A stretch of DNA of 64,000 bases, taken from the NCBI GenBank assembly GCA_934432725.1, contig CAKRZE010000002.1:168467-232466 (forward strand). Direction: 5' to 3'. Position numbers and translations under genes: made by a program. The stretch comes from an uncultured Eubacteriales bacterium (GTDB lineage: Bacteria > Bacillota > Clostridia > Oscillospirales > CAG-272). The notes below the pieces were generated by a model. The model saw only the letters and a list, made by a program, of their open reading frames with translations, ran no database searches and was not told where the DNA came from. Position 1 is the first letter of the stretch, and each line of letters opens with the position of its first letter. Below, piece after piece: positions 8,488 through 16,842 of this stretch.

Positions 8488-8842
8488 CCGTCCGGAGCAA
8501 AGCGCCGCAATTCCCCCGCAGCTCCGTGCCCTGTCCGCAGAGGCTCCCCCGTTCCGCAAGACTTTATACGCATACTCTGCGGCATTCCGGCGAGATGATC
8601 CGCACGGAGCAAAGCCGCGCTGCTCCGTGCTCTGTCCGCAGAGGTCCCCCGTTCCGTAAAGCTTTTAAGCGCATGCTCTGCGGCATTCCGGCGAGATGAT
8701 CCGCACGGAGCAAAGCAGTGCAGCGCCGTGTTCGTCCGCAGAGGCTCCCCCCTGTTCCGCAAGACTTTATACGCATGCTCTGCGGCATTCCGGCGAGATG
8801 ATCCGCACGGAGCAAAGCCGCACAGCACCGTGTTCCGTCCAA
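8488..8842. repeat. tandem array, about 101-bp unit, 3.4 copies
   Basis: Units begin with CCGNNCGGAGCAAAG at 8488, 8600, 8701 and 8803, giving spacings of 112, 101 and 102; the first carries a small insertion. Each full unit holds two inverted repeats: GCACGGAGCA with TGCTCCGTGC (perfect in the second unit) and CCGCAGAG with CTCTGCGG. The units are not separated by unique spacers. There is no coding potential I can support. The array stops 47 bases before the promoter of the DUF6062 gene. Confidence 0.9.
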
Positions 8843-8888
8843 GGAAGCTTCCTCCGCTTTCCCCCCCGGTCAATTTTCCCGTTATACA

Positions 8889-8917
8889 TTGACACCGGGA
8901 TGAAATTCCTGTATAAT
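8889..8917 (+). promoter_or_regulatory. sigma-A promoter of the DUF6062-like gene
   Basis: TTGACA (8889-8894) and TATAAT (8912-8917) have a 17-base spacer, a full consensus match. The leader is about 100 bases. Confidence 0.88.
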
Positions 8918-8981
8918 ACACGCAGCGGGGTCTGTCCGTCCTGCGCCCCCGTGCAGGCAGGCAGCACGCGCATTTCCGAAG

Positions 8982-9009
8982 AAAGGACGCTTTCACCCGC
9001 GTGAAGGCG
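8982..9009 (+). promoter_or_regulatory. ribosome site followed by start-proximal hairpin
   Basis: AAAGGA (8982-8987) abuts CGCTTTCAC, loop CCGC, GTGAAGGCG, a 9-bp hairpin with one G-U pair. ATG 9024 lies 14 bases beyond. No other ribosome site precedes the start. Confidence 0.7.
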
Positions 9010-9023
9010 ATTTTGCCGGCAGC

Positions 9024-9743
9024 ATGGAAAAAATCTATACAATTCCGGTCAACGAGACGTTTGACGCCTGTGCGGAGGACTCGGCGTGCGGCTGCCCGTT
9101 CTGCCGCCTTGCAAACAGACTGGAGGAGAATGAGCTGGAGCTGATTCTGGGCGCCTCCATGATGGAGCCGGATGTCCGGATCCGCACAAATGCGCTCGGA
9201 TTTTGCCGTGAGCACTATGACATGATGCTCTCCCGGCAGAAAAAGCTTCCACTCGCGCTGATTCTGCAAAGTCATCTGGACGAGGTCCGGAACGATACGG
9301 AGAGCGGCGGGCTTTCCTCTCTGATCAAGGGAGCGGGATCCGGCGTGGCGGAAAAACTGGAAAAGCGGGAAAAAAGCTGCTATGTCTGCGAAAGAACCGA
9401 AAGCTCCCTTGCAAAAATGTTTGAAAATGCCGCATGGCTCTGGGAAAACGATCCCGCCTTCCGGAAGAAAACAGATGCCCAGCCGTATTTTTGTCTGCCG
9501 CATCTGCGCATGTGGCTGGCTGCGGGACAGCGGGAAATCGGAAAAAAGAATTTTCCTGCCTTTTATAAAGCGGTCGCAGCCGTCTCCAACGCCTATTTTG
9601 ACAGCCTCCGGGAGGACATCGGCTGGTTTGTCAAAAAATTCGACTACCGCTATGACGCAGAGCCGTGGGGAAACGCCAAGGACGCCTGCGAGCGCGCGAT
9701 CCGCTTCCTTGCAGGTGACCTGCACCGGAATCCGGGAAAATAA
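9024..9743 (+). CDS. DUF6062-like protein with two Cys/His zinc-binding units
   Basis: This 239-residue soluble protein carries two copies of the same metal-site pattern. The first is CPFC (residues 24-27) with CREH (61-64); the second is CYVC (119-122) with CLPH (157-160). The spacing between half-sites is 33 and 34 residues, suggesting an internal duplication of a CxxC-CxxH zinc unit. The rest is mainly helical. I believe it belongs to the uncharacterised DUF6062 family of Clostridia, but that name is from memory of the pattern. It has its own consensus promoter, and the alpha-mannosidase gene 188 bp downstream probably shares the transcript. No enzymatic residues are evident. Confidence 0.75.
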   Translation: MEKIYTIPVNETFDACAEDSACGCPFCRLANRLEENELELILGASMMEPDVRIRTNALGFCREHYDMMLSRQKKLPLALILQSHLDEVRNDTESGGLSSLIKGAGSGVAEKLEKREKSCYVCERTESSLAKMFENAAWLWENDPAFRKKTDAQPYFCLPHLRMWLAAGQREIGKKNFPAFYKAVAAVSNAYFDSLREDIGWFVKKFDYRYDAEPWGNAKDACERAIRFLAGDLHRNPGK

Positions 9744-9931
9744 CGCACCGCCTGATGCCGTGATTTTCCGCGGTGCAAAAATGCGACGCCGTCGTCAAAG
9801 GAGAATTCTCCCCAAGACCGGAACGGGCTTCCCCGCCCGGATGCCGCTTTGCCGGAAGAATGTACCGCCGCCCGGCAGAAAAACCCCGAAAAACCGTCAT
9901 TCGCATTCCAATCAGAAAGGAATTATATTAT

Positions 9932-12496
9932 ATGGAAAAGAAAACGCTTCACATTATACCGCACTCCCACTGGGACAGAGAGTGGTACATGGGCTTTGAC
10001 CGCCACAGAGTACATCTGGTCGAGCTGTTCGACACGCTGATCGATGTCATGGAAAAGCATCCGGAATATACCTATTATCATATGGACGGTCAGTTCGTCG
10101 TCATTGAGGACTATCTGGAAATCCGTCCCGAAATGAAGGACCGCCTGTACAAGCTGATCCGCGAGGACCGCATTCAGATCGGTCCGTGGTATGTATTGCA
10201 GGATGAATACCTCACCTCCGGAGAATCCAATGTCCGCAACATGCTTTACGGCATCAAGCTCTGCCGTTCCATCGGCGCGGACCCCGTCATGTGCGGCTAT
10301 TTCCCGGATTCGTTCGGAAACGTCTCGCAGATCCCGCAGATTCTGCGCGGCTTCGGCATCGACAACGCGGTGTTCGGCAGAGGTCTGAACGATCTCGGCT
10401 CCGACAACGCCGTGGTCAAGCAGAACGGCATCACAAGCTCCGAGCTGATGTGGCAGTCCCCGGACGGCTCTGAGGTCATCGGTGTTATGTATGCAAACTG
10501 GTATCACAATGCCATGGAGCTGCCCACCGACCGTCAGGCGCTGAAGGACAGGATTCATCAGATTGTCGCCTCCACCGAGCGGTTTGCCGCAACCGACCAG
10601 CTGCTCGGCATGAACGGCTGCGACCATCAGCCCGTCCAGACAAACCTTCATGAGGTCATAAAGCTGGCAAATGAGGTGCAGGATGAGGTCACGGTCAAGC
10701 AGGGCAATTTCAAGGAATACATGGAGGAAATGCGCAAATACAAGGACCGCTTCCGTCCGTACCGGGGCGAAATCAACGGGCAGTACAGCGCAGGCTTCTA
10801 TCTCCTGATCAACACCGCCTCCTGCCGCGTCGATATCAAGCAGAAAAACCACGCCGCCGAAAATCTTCTGGCACGCGAGGCGGAGCCGCTCCATGTCATG
10901 ACCATGCTGGAGGGCGATCCCTATCCGCAGGACTTTCTGTTCTATGCATGGAGAAAGCTGATGCAGAACCATCCGCATGACTCCATCTGCTCCTGCTCCG
11001 CCGATGAAGTATACGATGAAATGATGGTCCGCTTCCAGAAATCCATGCTGACGGCAGACGAGATGAAAAAATCCGCGCTGGATTATCTGGCTGCACACGT
11101 GGATACACAGGGTGACGGCGACCGCAGCATCATCCTTGCAAGTCTGGAGCCGCACACCACCACCGTCACGGTCCGCACCGATGTCGATTTTGATGAAAAC
11201 GATCCGGCCGATTCCGTCTACGTCACCGATGAAAACGGGAATGTCATCCCGTCCTCCTTCCGGCATCTCGGCAGAACCTTCACCTATACGCTGCCGAAGG
11301 ACCGCTTCAGACAGCCGAAGCATGTCAACCGTTTTTCCGTAGAAATGCTCGTCCGGCTTGACACGGGACTCGGATACCGCGTGCTTCAGGTCCATAAGGG
11401 AAGCCTGAAAAAGGAAACCGCACTGCGCGTCAGCGGCTTCACGGCGGAAAATGAATTCATTTCCGTCTCCATGAACCGAAACGGCACGTTCAACCTGACC
11501 GATAAGCGCAGCGGACGCGTTTATGAAAGCTGCAACTATATCGAGGATCTGAAGGACCACGGAAATACCTATCTGTACGGTCCGGTTGACGGAGACGTCC
11601 CGGTCACGAATCTGGAAACGGAGGCTTCTCTGTCCGTTGCAGAGCAGACCGACTACAGCGTCACCTTCCGCGCCGTTCTTTCCCTTGCAATCGACGCCGA
11701 CATCGTCACCAGCGTCACTGTCACCGCCGGAATTGCGCGCGCCGACATCACGACCGTCATTACAAACCGCGCCGAAAATCACCGCATCCGTGCGATGTTC
11801 CCTGCCGGAATTCCCGCAAAAACCGATCTTGCAGAGGGGCAGTTTGACCTTGTCCGCCGCAATATCTATCCGTGGGAGCATTGGCAGAACCCCTATAACA
11901 CACAGCGCTGCACGACCTTCTTCGCGGTCGAAAGCGAGGATGCGTCCAATCCCGGCTGCCTGTGCATCGCAAACCGCGGTCTGAACGAATATGAGATCAT
12001 GCGGGACGATACCAACACCATGGCGCAGACGCTTCTCCGCTGCGTCGGCGAAATCGGAGACTGGGGCTATTTCCCGACCCCGAAGGCACAGATGAAGGGA
12101 ACCTGGACGCTCTGCTATTCCGCCATTCCCTACACCGCAGAAGGAAAAGCGGAAGCGTATGCCGCAGCCTATGATTTCTCCGACATGCCCGCATCCGCCA
12201 TCCAGAGCGGCTGCCATGCGGGAGAGCTGCCGAGCCGCATGACCTATCTTGCAGCCGACAACAACCTGATCCGCATGTCCGCGCTGAAAAAGGCAGAAAA
12301 TTCGGAGCATGTCATCTTCCGCGCCTACAACCTCAGCGAAGAACCGCAGACTGTTGAAATCCGGCTTGACCCCCGCTTCCGCGAGGCATATCTTACCGGA
12401 ATGGATGAAAACAGGCGTGAGCAGCTGCCGATCAAGGATCACTGCATCAGAATGGACTTCGGTGCAAAGAAGATTCTGACCGTAGAGCTTGCCTGA
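9932..12496 (+). CDS. GH38 alpha-mannosidase
   Basis: This 854-residue glycoside hydrolase removes alpha-linked mannose (or acts on mannosylglycerate-like substrates). The N-terminal catalytic domain has the zinc motif HSHWDREW (His13, Asp15), and FPDSFGNVSQIP places the nucleophile at Asp126. The later segment HPHDSICSCSADEV supplies the remaining zinc histidine. A middle helical domain and C-terminal beta domains complete the family layout. There is no signal peptide, so it is cytoplasmic and probably acts on imported or internally released glycans. The start at 9932 is fixed by AAAGGA 12 bases upstream and by the family N-terminus. Substrate choice among GH38 subfamilies is open. Confidence 0.95.
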   Translation: MEKKTLHIIPHSHWDREWYMGFDRHRVHLVELFDTLIDVMEKHPEYTYYHMDGQFVVIEDYLEIRPEMKDRLYKLIREDRIQIGPWYVLQDEYLTSGESNVRNMLYGIKLCRSIGADPVMCGYFPDSFGNVSQIPQILRGFGIDNAVFGRGLNDLGSDNAVVKQNGITSSELMWQSPDGSEVIGVMYANWYHNAMELPTDRQALKDRIHQIVASTERFAATDQLLGMNGCDHQPVQTNLHEVIKLANEVQDEVTVKQGNFKEYMEEMRKYKDRFRPYRGEINGQYSAGFYLLINTASCRVDIKQKNHAAENLLAREAEPLHVMTMLEGDPYPQDFLFYAWRKLMQNHPHDSICSCSADEVYDEMMVRFQKSMLTADEMKKSALDYLAAHVDTQGDGDRSIILASLEPHTTTVTVRTDVDFDENDPADSVYVTDENGNVIPSSFRHLGRTFTYTLPKDRFRQPKHVNRFSVEMLVRLDTGLGYRVLQVHKGSLKKETALRVSGFTAENEFISVSMNRNGTFNLTDKRSGRVYESCNYIEDLKDHGNTYLYGPVDGDVPVTNLETEASLSVAEQTDYSVTFRAVLSLAIDADIVTSVTVTAGIARADITTVITNRAENHRIRAMFPAGIPAKTDLAEGQFDLVRRNIYPWEHWQNPYNTQRCTTFFAVESEDASNPGCLCIANRGLNEYEIMRDDTNTMAQTLLRCVGEIGDWGYFPTPKAQMKGTWTLCYSAIPYTAEGKAEAYAAAYDFSDMPASAIQSGCHAGELPSRMTYLAADNNLIRMSALKKAENSEHVIFRAYNLSEEPQTVEIRLDPRFREAYLTGMDENRREQLPIKDHCIRMDFGAKKILTVELA

Positions 12497-12512
12497 TTCC
12501 GCATACTCCATC

Positions 12513-12704
12513 AAAGGGGCTGTTGAAAGCTTGATGTTTTTAACAGCCCCTTAAACATGCCGGTCGGTATCCGGCATGTCGGATGCGGGCTTTTCCGTTT
12601 TTCCCTCTGTCCCTTTGCTTTCCGGTTCTCTCGGCAGCCAAACGGCGGCGCTTTCCCGCCGGAACCGATGCCAAGCGGAAGCGTAAATGAGTTTTTACAC
12701 CTCC
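12513..12704 (+). repeat. paired-hairpin interspersed repeat, copy C
   Basis: The left hairpin (12514-12552) pairs AAGGGGCTGTT with AACAGCCCCTT. The inner dyad CATGCCGG/CCGGCATG is perfect here. The T-rich block with CCCTTTGC, the GGCGGCG...CCGCCGG block and a weaker right hairpin ending TTTTTACACC follow. It begins 16 bases after the alpha-mannosidase stop, where a terminator is expected. Confidence 0.88.
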
Positions 12705-12942
12705 ATTATTTTCCGCCCTTTTGCAGTGCAGAGCCTCCGCCCCTGTCCCGTTCCTCTGCGTGAGACCGGCTGCAAGAATCAGCCCCACTCCCGAGCGGCA
12801 TGTCGCCGGGGATTCGGCGGTCCGCCCGCCGAATCCCCCTTTCCCCCCGTTACCGGACTTCCCCGCGCGGACGCTTTTTCGCCCGCAATGTGATGAAATA
12901 CTGAATTTTGTGTAAAACAAACGGTTTTCGGCGTCCCGGTTC

Positions 12943-12971
12943 TTGATTTCTCGTCTCATCTGTGGTATACT
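12943..12971 (+). promoter_or_regulatory. sigma-A promoter of the ABC operon
   Basis: TTGATT (12943-12948) and TATACT (12966-12971) with a 17-base spacer. It implies an untranslated leader of about 480 bases before ATG 13459, which contains the 71-bp duplication. Confidence 0.7.
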
Positions 12972-13080
12972 GATGCTGTATAATTGGTGTTTTTGGTTCA
13001 TATTTCGAAAAACCGCACCCATGCATCGCAGGGAAGTATGCCGGACACCGCGATATTCCTTCCGGCGCCTCCTTTTCTCA

Positions 13081-13224
13081 CTGCATGCGGCGGCACCGCC
13101 TCCGGCAGGCTCACAGCGGTCTTTTGCGGTCCGTCAGACATCCGCTTTGCACTGCATGCAAGCGGCAGCCCCAGCCCGGCAAGGCTCACAGCGGTCTTCT
13201 GCGGTCCGTCAGACGTCCGGGCAC
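13081..13224 (+). repeat. two-copy tandem repeat, 71-bp unit
   Basis: CTGCATGC opens both units (13081 and 13152). GGCTCACAGCGGTCTT, GCGGTCCGTCAGAC and adjacent bases are nearly identical in both. The repeat lies inside the predicted leader of the ABC operon. Frames across it are open in several registers, but none has a ribosome site. Confidence 0.85.
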
Positions 13225-13419
13225 ACCGCTGTGCCGCCATATTGGACAGCGTGTGCCGCACCGATGCCTTCAGAACGGCGGAAAGCGAAGTCCGGCAGGG
13301 ACTCTTGTGCGCCGGTCATCCGGCAGCCGGACCTGCGGGGCGTGTTGTACTGCGCTCCGGCAGCCGCAGCGATCCGCATACGGAAAAAGCATTCCCTCAA
13401 ATCATCTCCATTCCCGATG

Positions 13420-13444
13420 AAAGGAACCTTTCGCACAGCGAAAG
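13420..13444 (+). promoter_or_regulatory. ribosome site followed by start-proximal hairpin
   Basis: AAAGGAA (13420-13426) is followed by the 7-bp hairpin CTTTCGC, ACA, GCGAAAG (13428-13444). In-frame ATGs lie at 13447 and 13459. The hairpin is nearly identical to those at other starts in the window. Confidence 0.72.
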
Positions 13445-13458
13445 CCATGGTCTTAAGC

Positions 13459-14430
13459 ATGATAAAAATCGAGCATCTGGTCAAACGGTACGGCGACAAA
13501 ACCGTCGTAAACGATATCGGATTTCAGGTCGGAGACGGTGAAATCGTCGGCTTCCTCGGTCCGAACGGCGCCGGCAAATCCACCACCATGAACATGCTGA
13601 CGGGGTATCTGTCCGCCACCTCCGGAACAGTGGAAATCGACGGCTTTGACATTCTGGAAAACGCGCTGGAGGCAAAAAAGCTGATCGGCTATCTGCCGGA
13701 GCAGCCTCCGCTCTACCCGGATATGACGGTCGGAGAATACCTGAATTTCGTATATGAACTGAAGCGCTGTACGCTGAACCGGAAAAAGCACATTGCGGAA
13801 ATCTGCGAGGTTGTCAAAATCGATGATGTGTACAACCGCATCATCGGGCATCTTTCCAAAGGCTACAAGCAGCGTGTCGGCATTGCACAGGCGCTGATCG
13901 GAAATCCGGGCGTCATCATTCTGGACGAGCCGACAGTCGGTCTTGACCCAAAGCAGGTCGTGGAGGTCCGGAACCTGATCCGGACACTCGGGCTGGACCA
14001 TACGGTCATTCTGAGCACGCACATTTTGTCCGAGGTTCAGGCAGTGTGCGACCGGATCATTGTCATCAACAAGGGAAAAATCGTTGCCGACGAAAGAACC
14101 GAGGAAATCGCGACGGCGGTTTCCGGCGGGCGCAGGCTCAGTGTCCGCATCTGCGGTCCGCAGAAGGAGGTTCTGGGCGCCCTGCGCAGCATGCCCGGCG
14201 TTTTGTCTGTAGAACCGGCAGGACAGCAGGATATGGACAGCATTACGTACATTCTTGAAACGGAAGAAAGCATTGATATCCGCAAGCCCCTGTTCGGTCT
14301 TATGGCAAAGAACAACTGGCCGATCGTCGGTCTGGAGTCCATCGGCGCAAATCTTGAGGATGTATTCCTTTCTCTTTTGGACAAGCAGGAAACAAAATCC
14401 CGGAAAAAGCGCGTTAAGGTTTCCGGCTGA
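13459..14430 (+). CDS. ABC transporter ATP-binding protein (GldA-like)
   Basis: This 323-residue ABC ATPase has Walker A GPNGAGKST near residue 38, Q-loop YLPEQPPLYPDM, signature LSKGYKQRVG, Walker B VIILDEPTVGLDP and the switch STHILSEV. The C-terminal 90 residues form the accessory domain common to ABC-2 exporters of the Nod/Gld type. It heads an operon with an ABC-2 permease, a GldG-like protein and a DUF4340 protein, and would energise that complex at the inner face of the membrane. ATG 13459 (MIKIEHLVKRYG) matches family starts; ATG 13447 lies four codons upstream. The substrate is unknown. Confidence 0.93.
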   Translation: MIKIEHLVKRYGDKTVVNDIGFQVGDGEIVGFLGPNGAGKSTTMNMLTGYLSATSGTVEIDGFDILENALEAKKLIGYLPEQPPLYPDMTVGEYLNFVYELKRCTLNRKKHIAEICEVVKIDDVYNRIIGHLSKGYKQRVGIAQALIGNPGVIILDEPTVGLDPKQVVEVRNLIRTLGLDHTVILSTHILSEVQAVCDRIIVINKGKIVADERTEEIATAVSGGRRLSVRICGPQKEVLGALRSMPGVLSVEPAGQQDMDSITYILETEESIDIRKPLFGLMAKNNWPIVGLESIGANLEDVFLSLLDKQETKSRKKRVKVSG

Positions 14431-14531
14431 GAAAAGCCGGACGCTTCCCTGCCGGACATTCGCCGGCATAACCGGAAACGTGTTTTTCCGTATCCGGATC
14501 AAATCCTATTGCAGAAAGGAATCCGTTTATT

Positions 14532-15266
14532 ATGTTTGCCATTTACAAACGCGAAATGCGGAGCTATTTCACATCGCCTCTCGGATATATCTACAGCGGC
14601 ATTTTTCTCGCCGTCAACGGGGCGGTTTTCTCTGTCTTCACACTGCTGCAGGGAGATAAAAGCTCTCTGTCCAGCTATTTTTCCTCCATTCTGTTTGCCT
14701 TTATCGTTCTGATTCCGCTTCTGACCATGCGCTCCTTCGCAGACGAGCGGAAAACCAAGACGGAGCAGCTTCTTCTGACCGCTCCCGTCACGCTTCCCGG
14801 CATGGTGTTCGGAAAGTTTCTCGCCGCCTATACCATGTTCGCAGCGACCTTCCTTGTCGGATGTACAAATCTGTATACGATCTACAAGTTCGGTCCGGTC
14901 AATGAGTACACCGGCGTTTCGGAGGTCAACACCGCGCAGATCATCGGTTATATCATCGGAATCCTTCTGGTCGGCGCCGCGTTCGTTGCCATCGGAATTT
15001 TCATCTCCTCTCTGACGGAAAATCAGATCGTTGCCGCACTCGGAACGATGGCGGTGATGCTGCTCTTTCTGGCAGCCTCCTTTCTCAACAGCAAAATCCC
15101 GTTTGCATGGCTGAGAGAAGTGACAAACTGGGTATCCATTTACTCCCGTTACGGCAATTTCGGGCAGGGAATCTTTGACTTCAGTGCGCTTCTGTACTAC
15201 TGCTCCATCAGCTTCGTATTCCTGTTCCTCACGGTCCGCATTTATGAAAAGCGCCGCTGGGAATAA
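14532..15266 (+). CDS. ABC-2 type transporter permease (GldF-like)
   Basis: This 244-residue integral membrane protein has about six hydrophobic helices. It opens with YKREMRSYFTSPLGYIY, a pattern shared by GldF and NosY-like permeases, and has RSFADERKTKTEQLLLTAP in the first cytoplasmic loop, the likely ATPase-coupling region. AAAGGA sits 11 bases before ATG 14532 with no hairpin between. It is the membrane partner of the ATPase 101 bp upstream. In Bacteroidota the homologues serve gliding; in Clostridia this operon type has no proven role. Confidence 0.9.
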   Translation: MFAIYKREMRSYFTSPLGYIYSGIFLAVNGAVFSVFTLLQGDKSSLSSYFSSILFAFIVLIPLLTMRSFADERKTKTEQLLLTAPVTLPGMVFGKFLAAYTMFAATFLVGCTNLYTIYKFGPVNEYTGVSEVNTAQIIGYIIGILLVGAAFVAIGIFISSLTENQIVAALGTMAVMLLFLAASFLNSKIPFAWLREVTNWVSIYSRYGNFGQGIFDFSALLYYCSISFVFLFLTVRIYEKRRWE

Positions 15267-15321
15267 GCCCCGCCGCACGATGCCCGTTTGATTCTGCTGC
15301 CGGCAGCAGCCGGCTCCCAAG

Positions 15322-15345
15322 AAAGGAAGCTTTGTTTCGCAAAGC
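15322..15345 (+). promoter_or_regulatory. ribosome site followed by start-proximal hairpin
   Basis: AAAGGAA (15322-15328) abuts the hairpin GCTTTG, loop TTTCG, CAAAGC (15329-15345). ATG 15346 touches the hairpin and ATG 15358 lies 12 bases beyond. Confidence 0.72.
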
Positions 15346-15357
15346 ATGGTCGCAACA

Positions 15358-16842
15358 ATGAATCTGTTTAAAAACCGAAAATTCAAATACGGCTCCTCCG
15401 CAGTTGCTTTGACCTGTGTCTGCATCGCGCTGGTGATCATCGTAAATATTGTCTTTTCCGCCCTTGCCCGGCATTATATGTGGTATGCCGACATGACGAC
15501 AGAGCAGCTTTTCGATCTGTCGGACGACAGCATCAAGCTGCTTGACGGCTATCGCAGGCAGGACGGACTGAAGATCAAAATCATCTTCTGCATGACGCCG
15601 GACGAGCTGGACGGCACCTACTATTATCATCTGGTCCACAATCTGGCGCAGCAGTATGCGCGTGAATTTGATTTTATCGAGGTCGAATACATCGATCTGA
15701 TCACCCACCCCGGGCTTGCCGATCCCTATAAATCGACCGAGGTTCAGACCATCAAGACGACAAACGTCATTCTGACCGACGGAAGCCGCAGCAAGGTGTT
15801 TGCCATGGACGCCTTCTACACCTTCTCCGAAAACTCTCAGAAGGTCTTCGCCTTCAACGGAGAATATAAAATCACGGCAGGCATCCTCTCTCTGGAGGGT
15901 GACAACCCGATTGCATATTTCACGACCGGTCACGGAGAATCCGCAGAAAACTCCGCCATGTGGGAGCTGTTTGCGGAAGCCGGCTTTGACGTCCGCACCG
16001 TTGACCTGAGCAAGGAAGAGCTGAGCACCAATGCAAAGGTCGTCATCATCAACAATCCGCAGTACGATCTGATGGGCGCAGCCGACACGGTCAATGAGGT
16101 CAAGAAAATCGACCGCTTCCTGGACAGTCTCGGCAACCTGATGATCTTCCTGGACGCCACCGACAAATCCTCCTCCTTCCCGGAAATCAACGAGCTTTTG
16201 CTGGCATGGGGACTCCGTTTCGAGGACAGCGTGATTTACGATCACGAAAATTCTCTGTCCGTAGACGGAACCGAGCTTGTCGCCTCCTATGCCCCGGACG
16301 GTCTGGGTGCAACGCTTGCCTCCTCGCTCACATCGCTTTCCAGCCCTCCGAAAACCGTTGTCAATTACGCACGTCCCGTCACGCTCCTGTGGGAGCAAAG
16401 CGATCTTGCCGCCCGCCGCACGTATTCCGTTCTCTCCACCTCGGCTGACAAGACGGCAACCGCCGTTCCTTTCGGAGCCGGCACGGAGGACAATCAGGGA
16501 GAAAAGGGCGTCTATACGCTGATGGCAATCTCTGCCGAGATGCGCTATATCAACAATGTTGACGTTTATAACTATGTCATGGTGGCGGGAACCAGTTCCT
16601 TTGCGGACAGCAAATACATCGGCTCCTCTTCCTACGGAAACCGAGATATCATTTTCTCCGCCATGCGCGCCTTCGGAAAAACGACCGTGCCGATCGATCT
16701 GAATTTCAAGGTGTTTGACAACGAGGCACTGGACATCACAACCGCAGAGGCAGCCAGATGGACTGCCGTCCTCACTTGCGTCCTTCCCGCGGTCGCCCTG
16801 GTTGCGGGAACCGTGGTCTATGTCAGGAGACGTCATTTATGA
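15358..16842 (+). CDS. GldG-like ABC transport auxiliary protein
   Basis: This 494-residue protein has one N-terminal membrane helix (about residues 15-38), a large extracytoplasmic region and one C-terminal helix followed by RRRH. The middle holds the GldG/ABC-auxiliary core: an IFCMTPDEL strand, VILTDGSRSKVF, ITAGILSL, FTTGHGE and DAADxNEV-like segments. Such proteins sit beside ABC-2 permeases as the extracellular half of the complex. ATG 15358 is preferred over 15346 because the distance to the hairpin then matches the other eight cases. The stop overlaps the next start (ATGA), so translation is coupled. Confidence 0.85.
   Translation: MNLFKNRKFKYGSSAVALTCVCIALVIIVNIVFSALARHYMWYADMTTEQLFDLSDDSIKLLDGYRRQDGLKIKIIFCMTPDELDGTYYYHLVHNLAQQYAREFDFIEVEYIDLITHPGLADPYKSTEVQTIKTTNVILTDGSRSKVFAMDAFYTFSENSQKVFAFNGEYKITAGILSLEGDNPIAYFTTGHGESAENSAMWELFAEAGFDVRTVDLSKEELSTNAKVVIINNPQYDLMGAADTVNEVKKIDRFLDSLGNLMIFLDATDKSSSFPEINELLLAWGLRFEDSVIYDHENSLSVDGTELVASYAPDGLGATLASSLTSLSSPPKTVVNYARPVTLLWEQSDLAARRTYSVLSTSADKTATAVPFGAGTEDNQGEKGVYTLMAISAEMRYINNVDVYNYVMVAGTSSFADSKYIGSSSYGNRDIIFSAMRAFGKTTVPIDLNFKVFDNEALDITTAEAARWTAVLTCVLPAVALVAGTVVYVRRRHL

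Noticed and set aside
8488..8842. Possible CRISPR array
   Set aside because: The units abut each other without unique spacers, are about 101 bp long, and no cas gene is near.
8265..9725. 486-codon minus-strand frame containing repeated Cys-Gly-Ser segments
   Set aside because: The repeated peptide is only the 101-bp DNA array read in frame, and the rest is antisense to the DUF6062-like gene.
9747..9778. Terminator after the DUF6062-like gene
   Set aside because: GCACCGC and GCGGTGC can pair, but no T-tract follows (AAAAATG instead), so read-through into the mannosidase gene is more likely.
9923..12514. 863-codon open frame on the minus strand
   Set aside because: It is the mirror of the GH38 gene, which has clear catalytic motifs on the plus strand.
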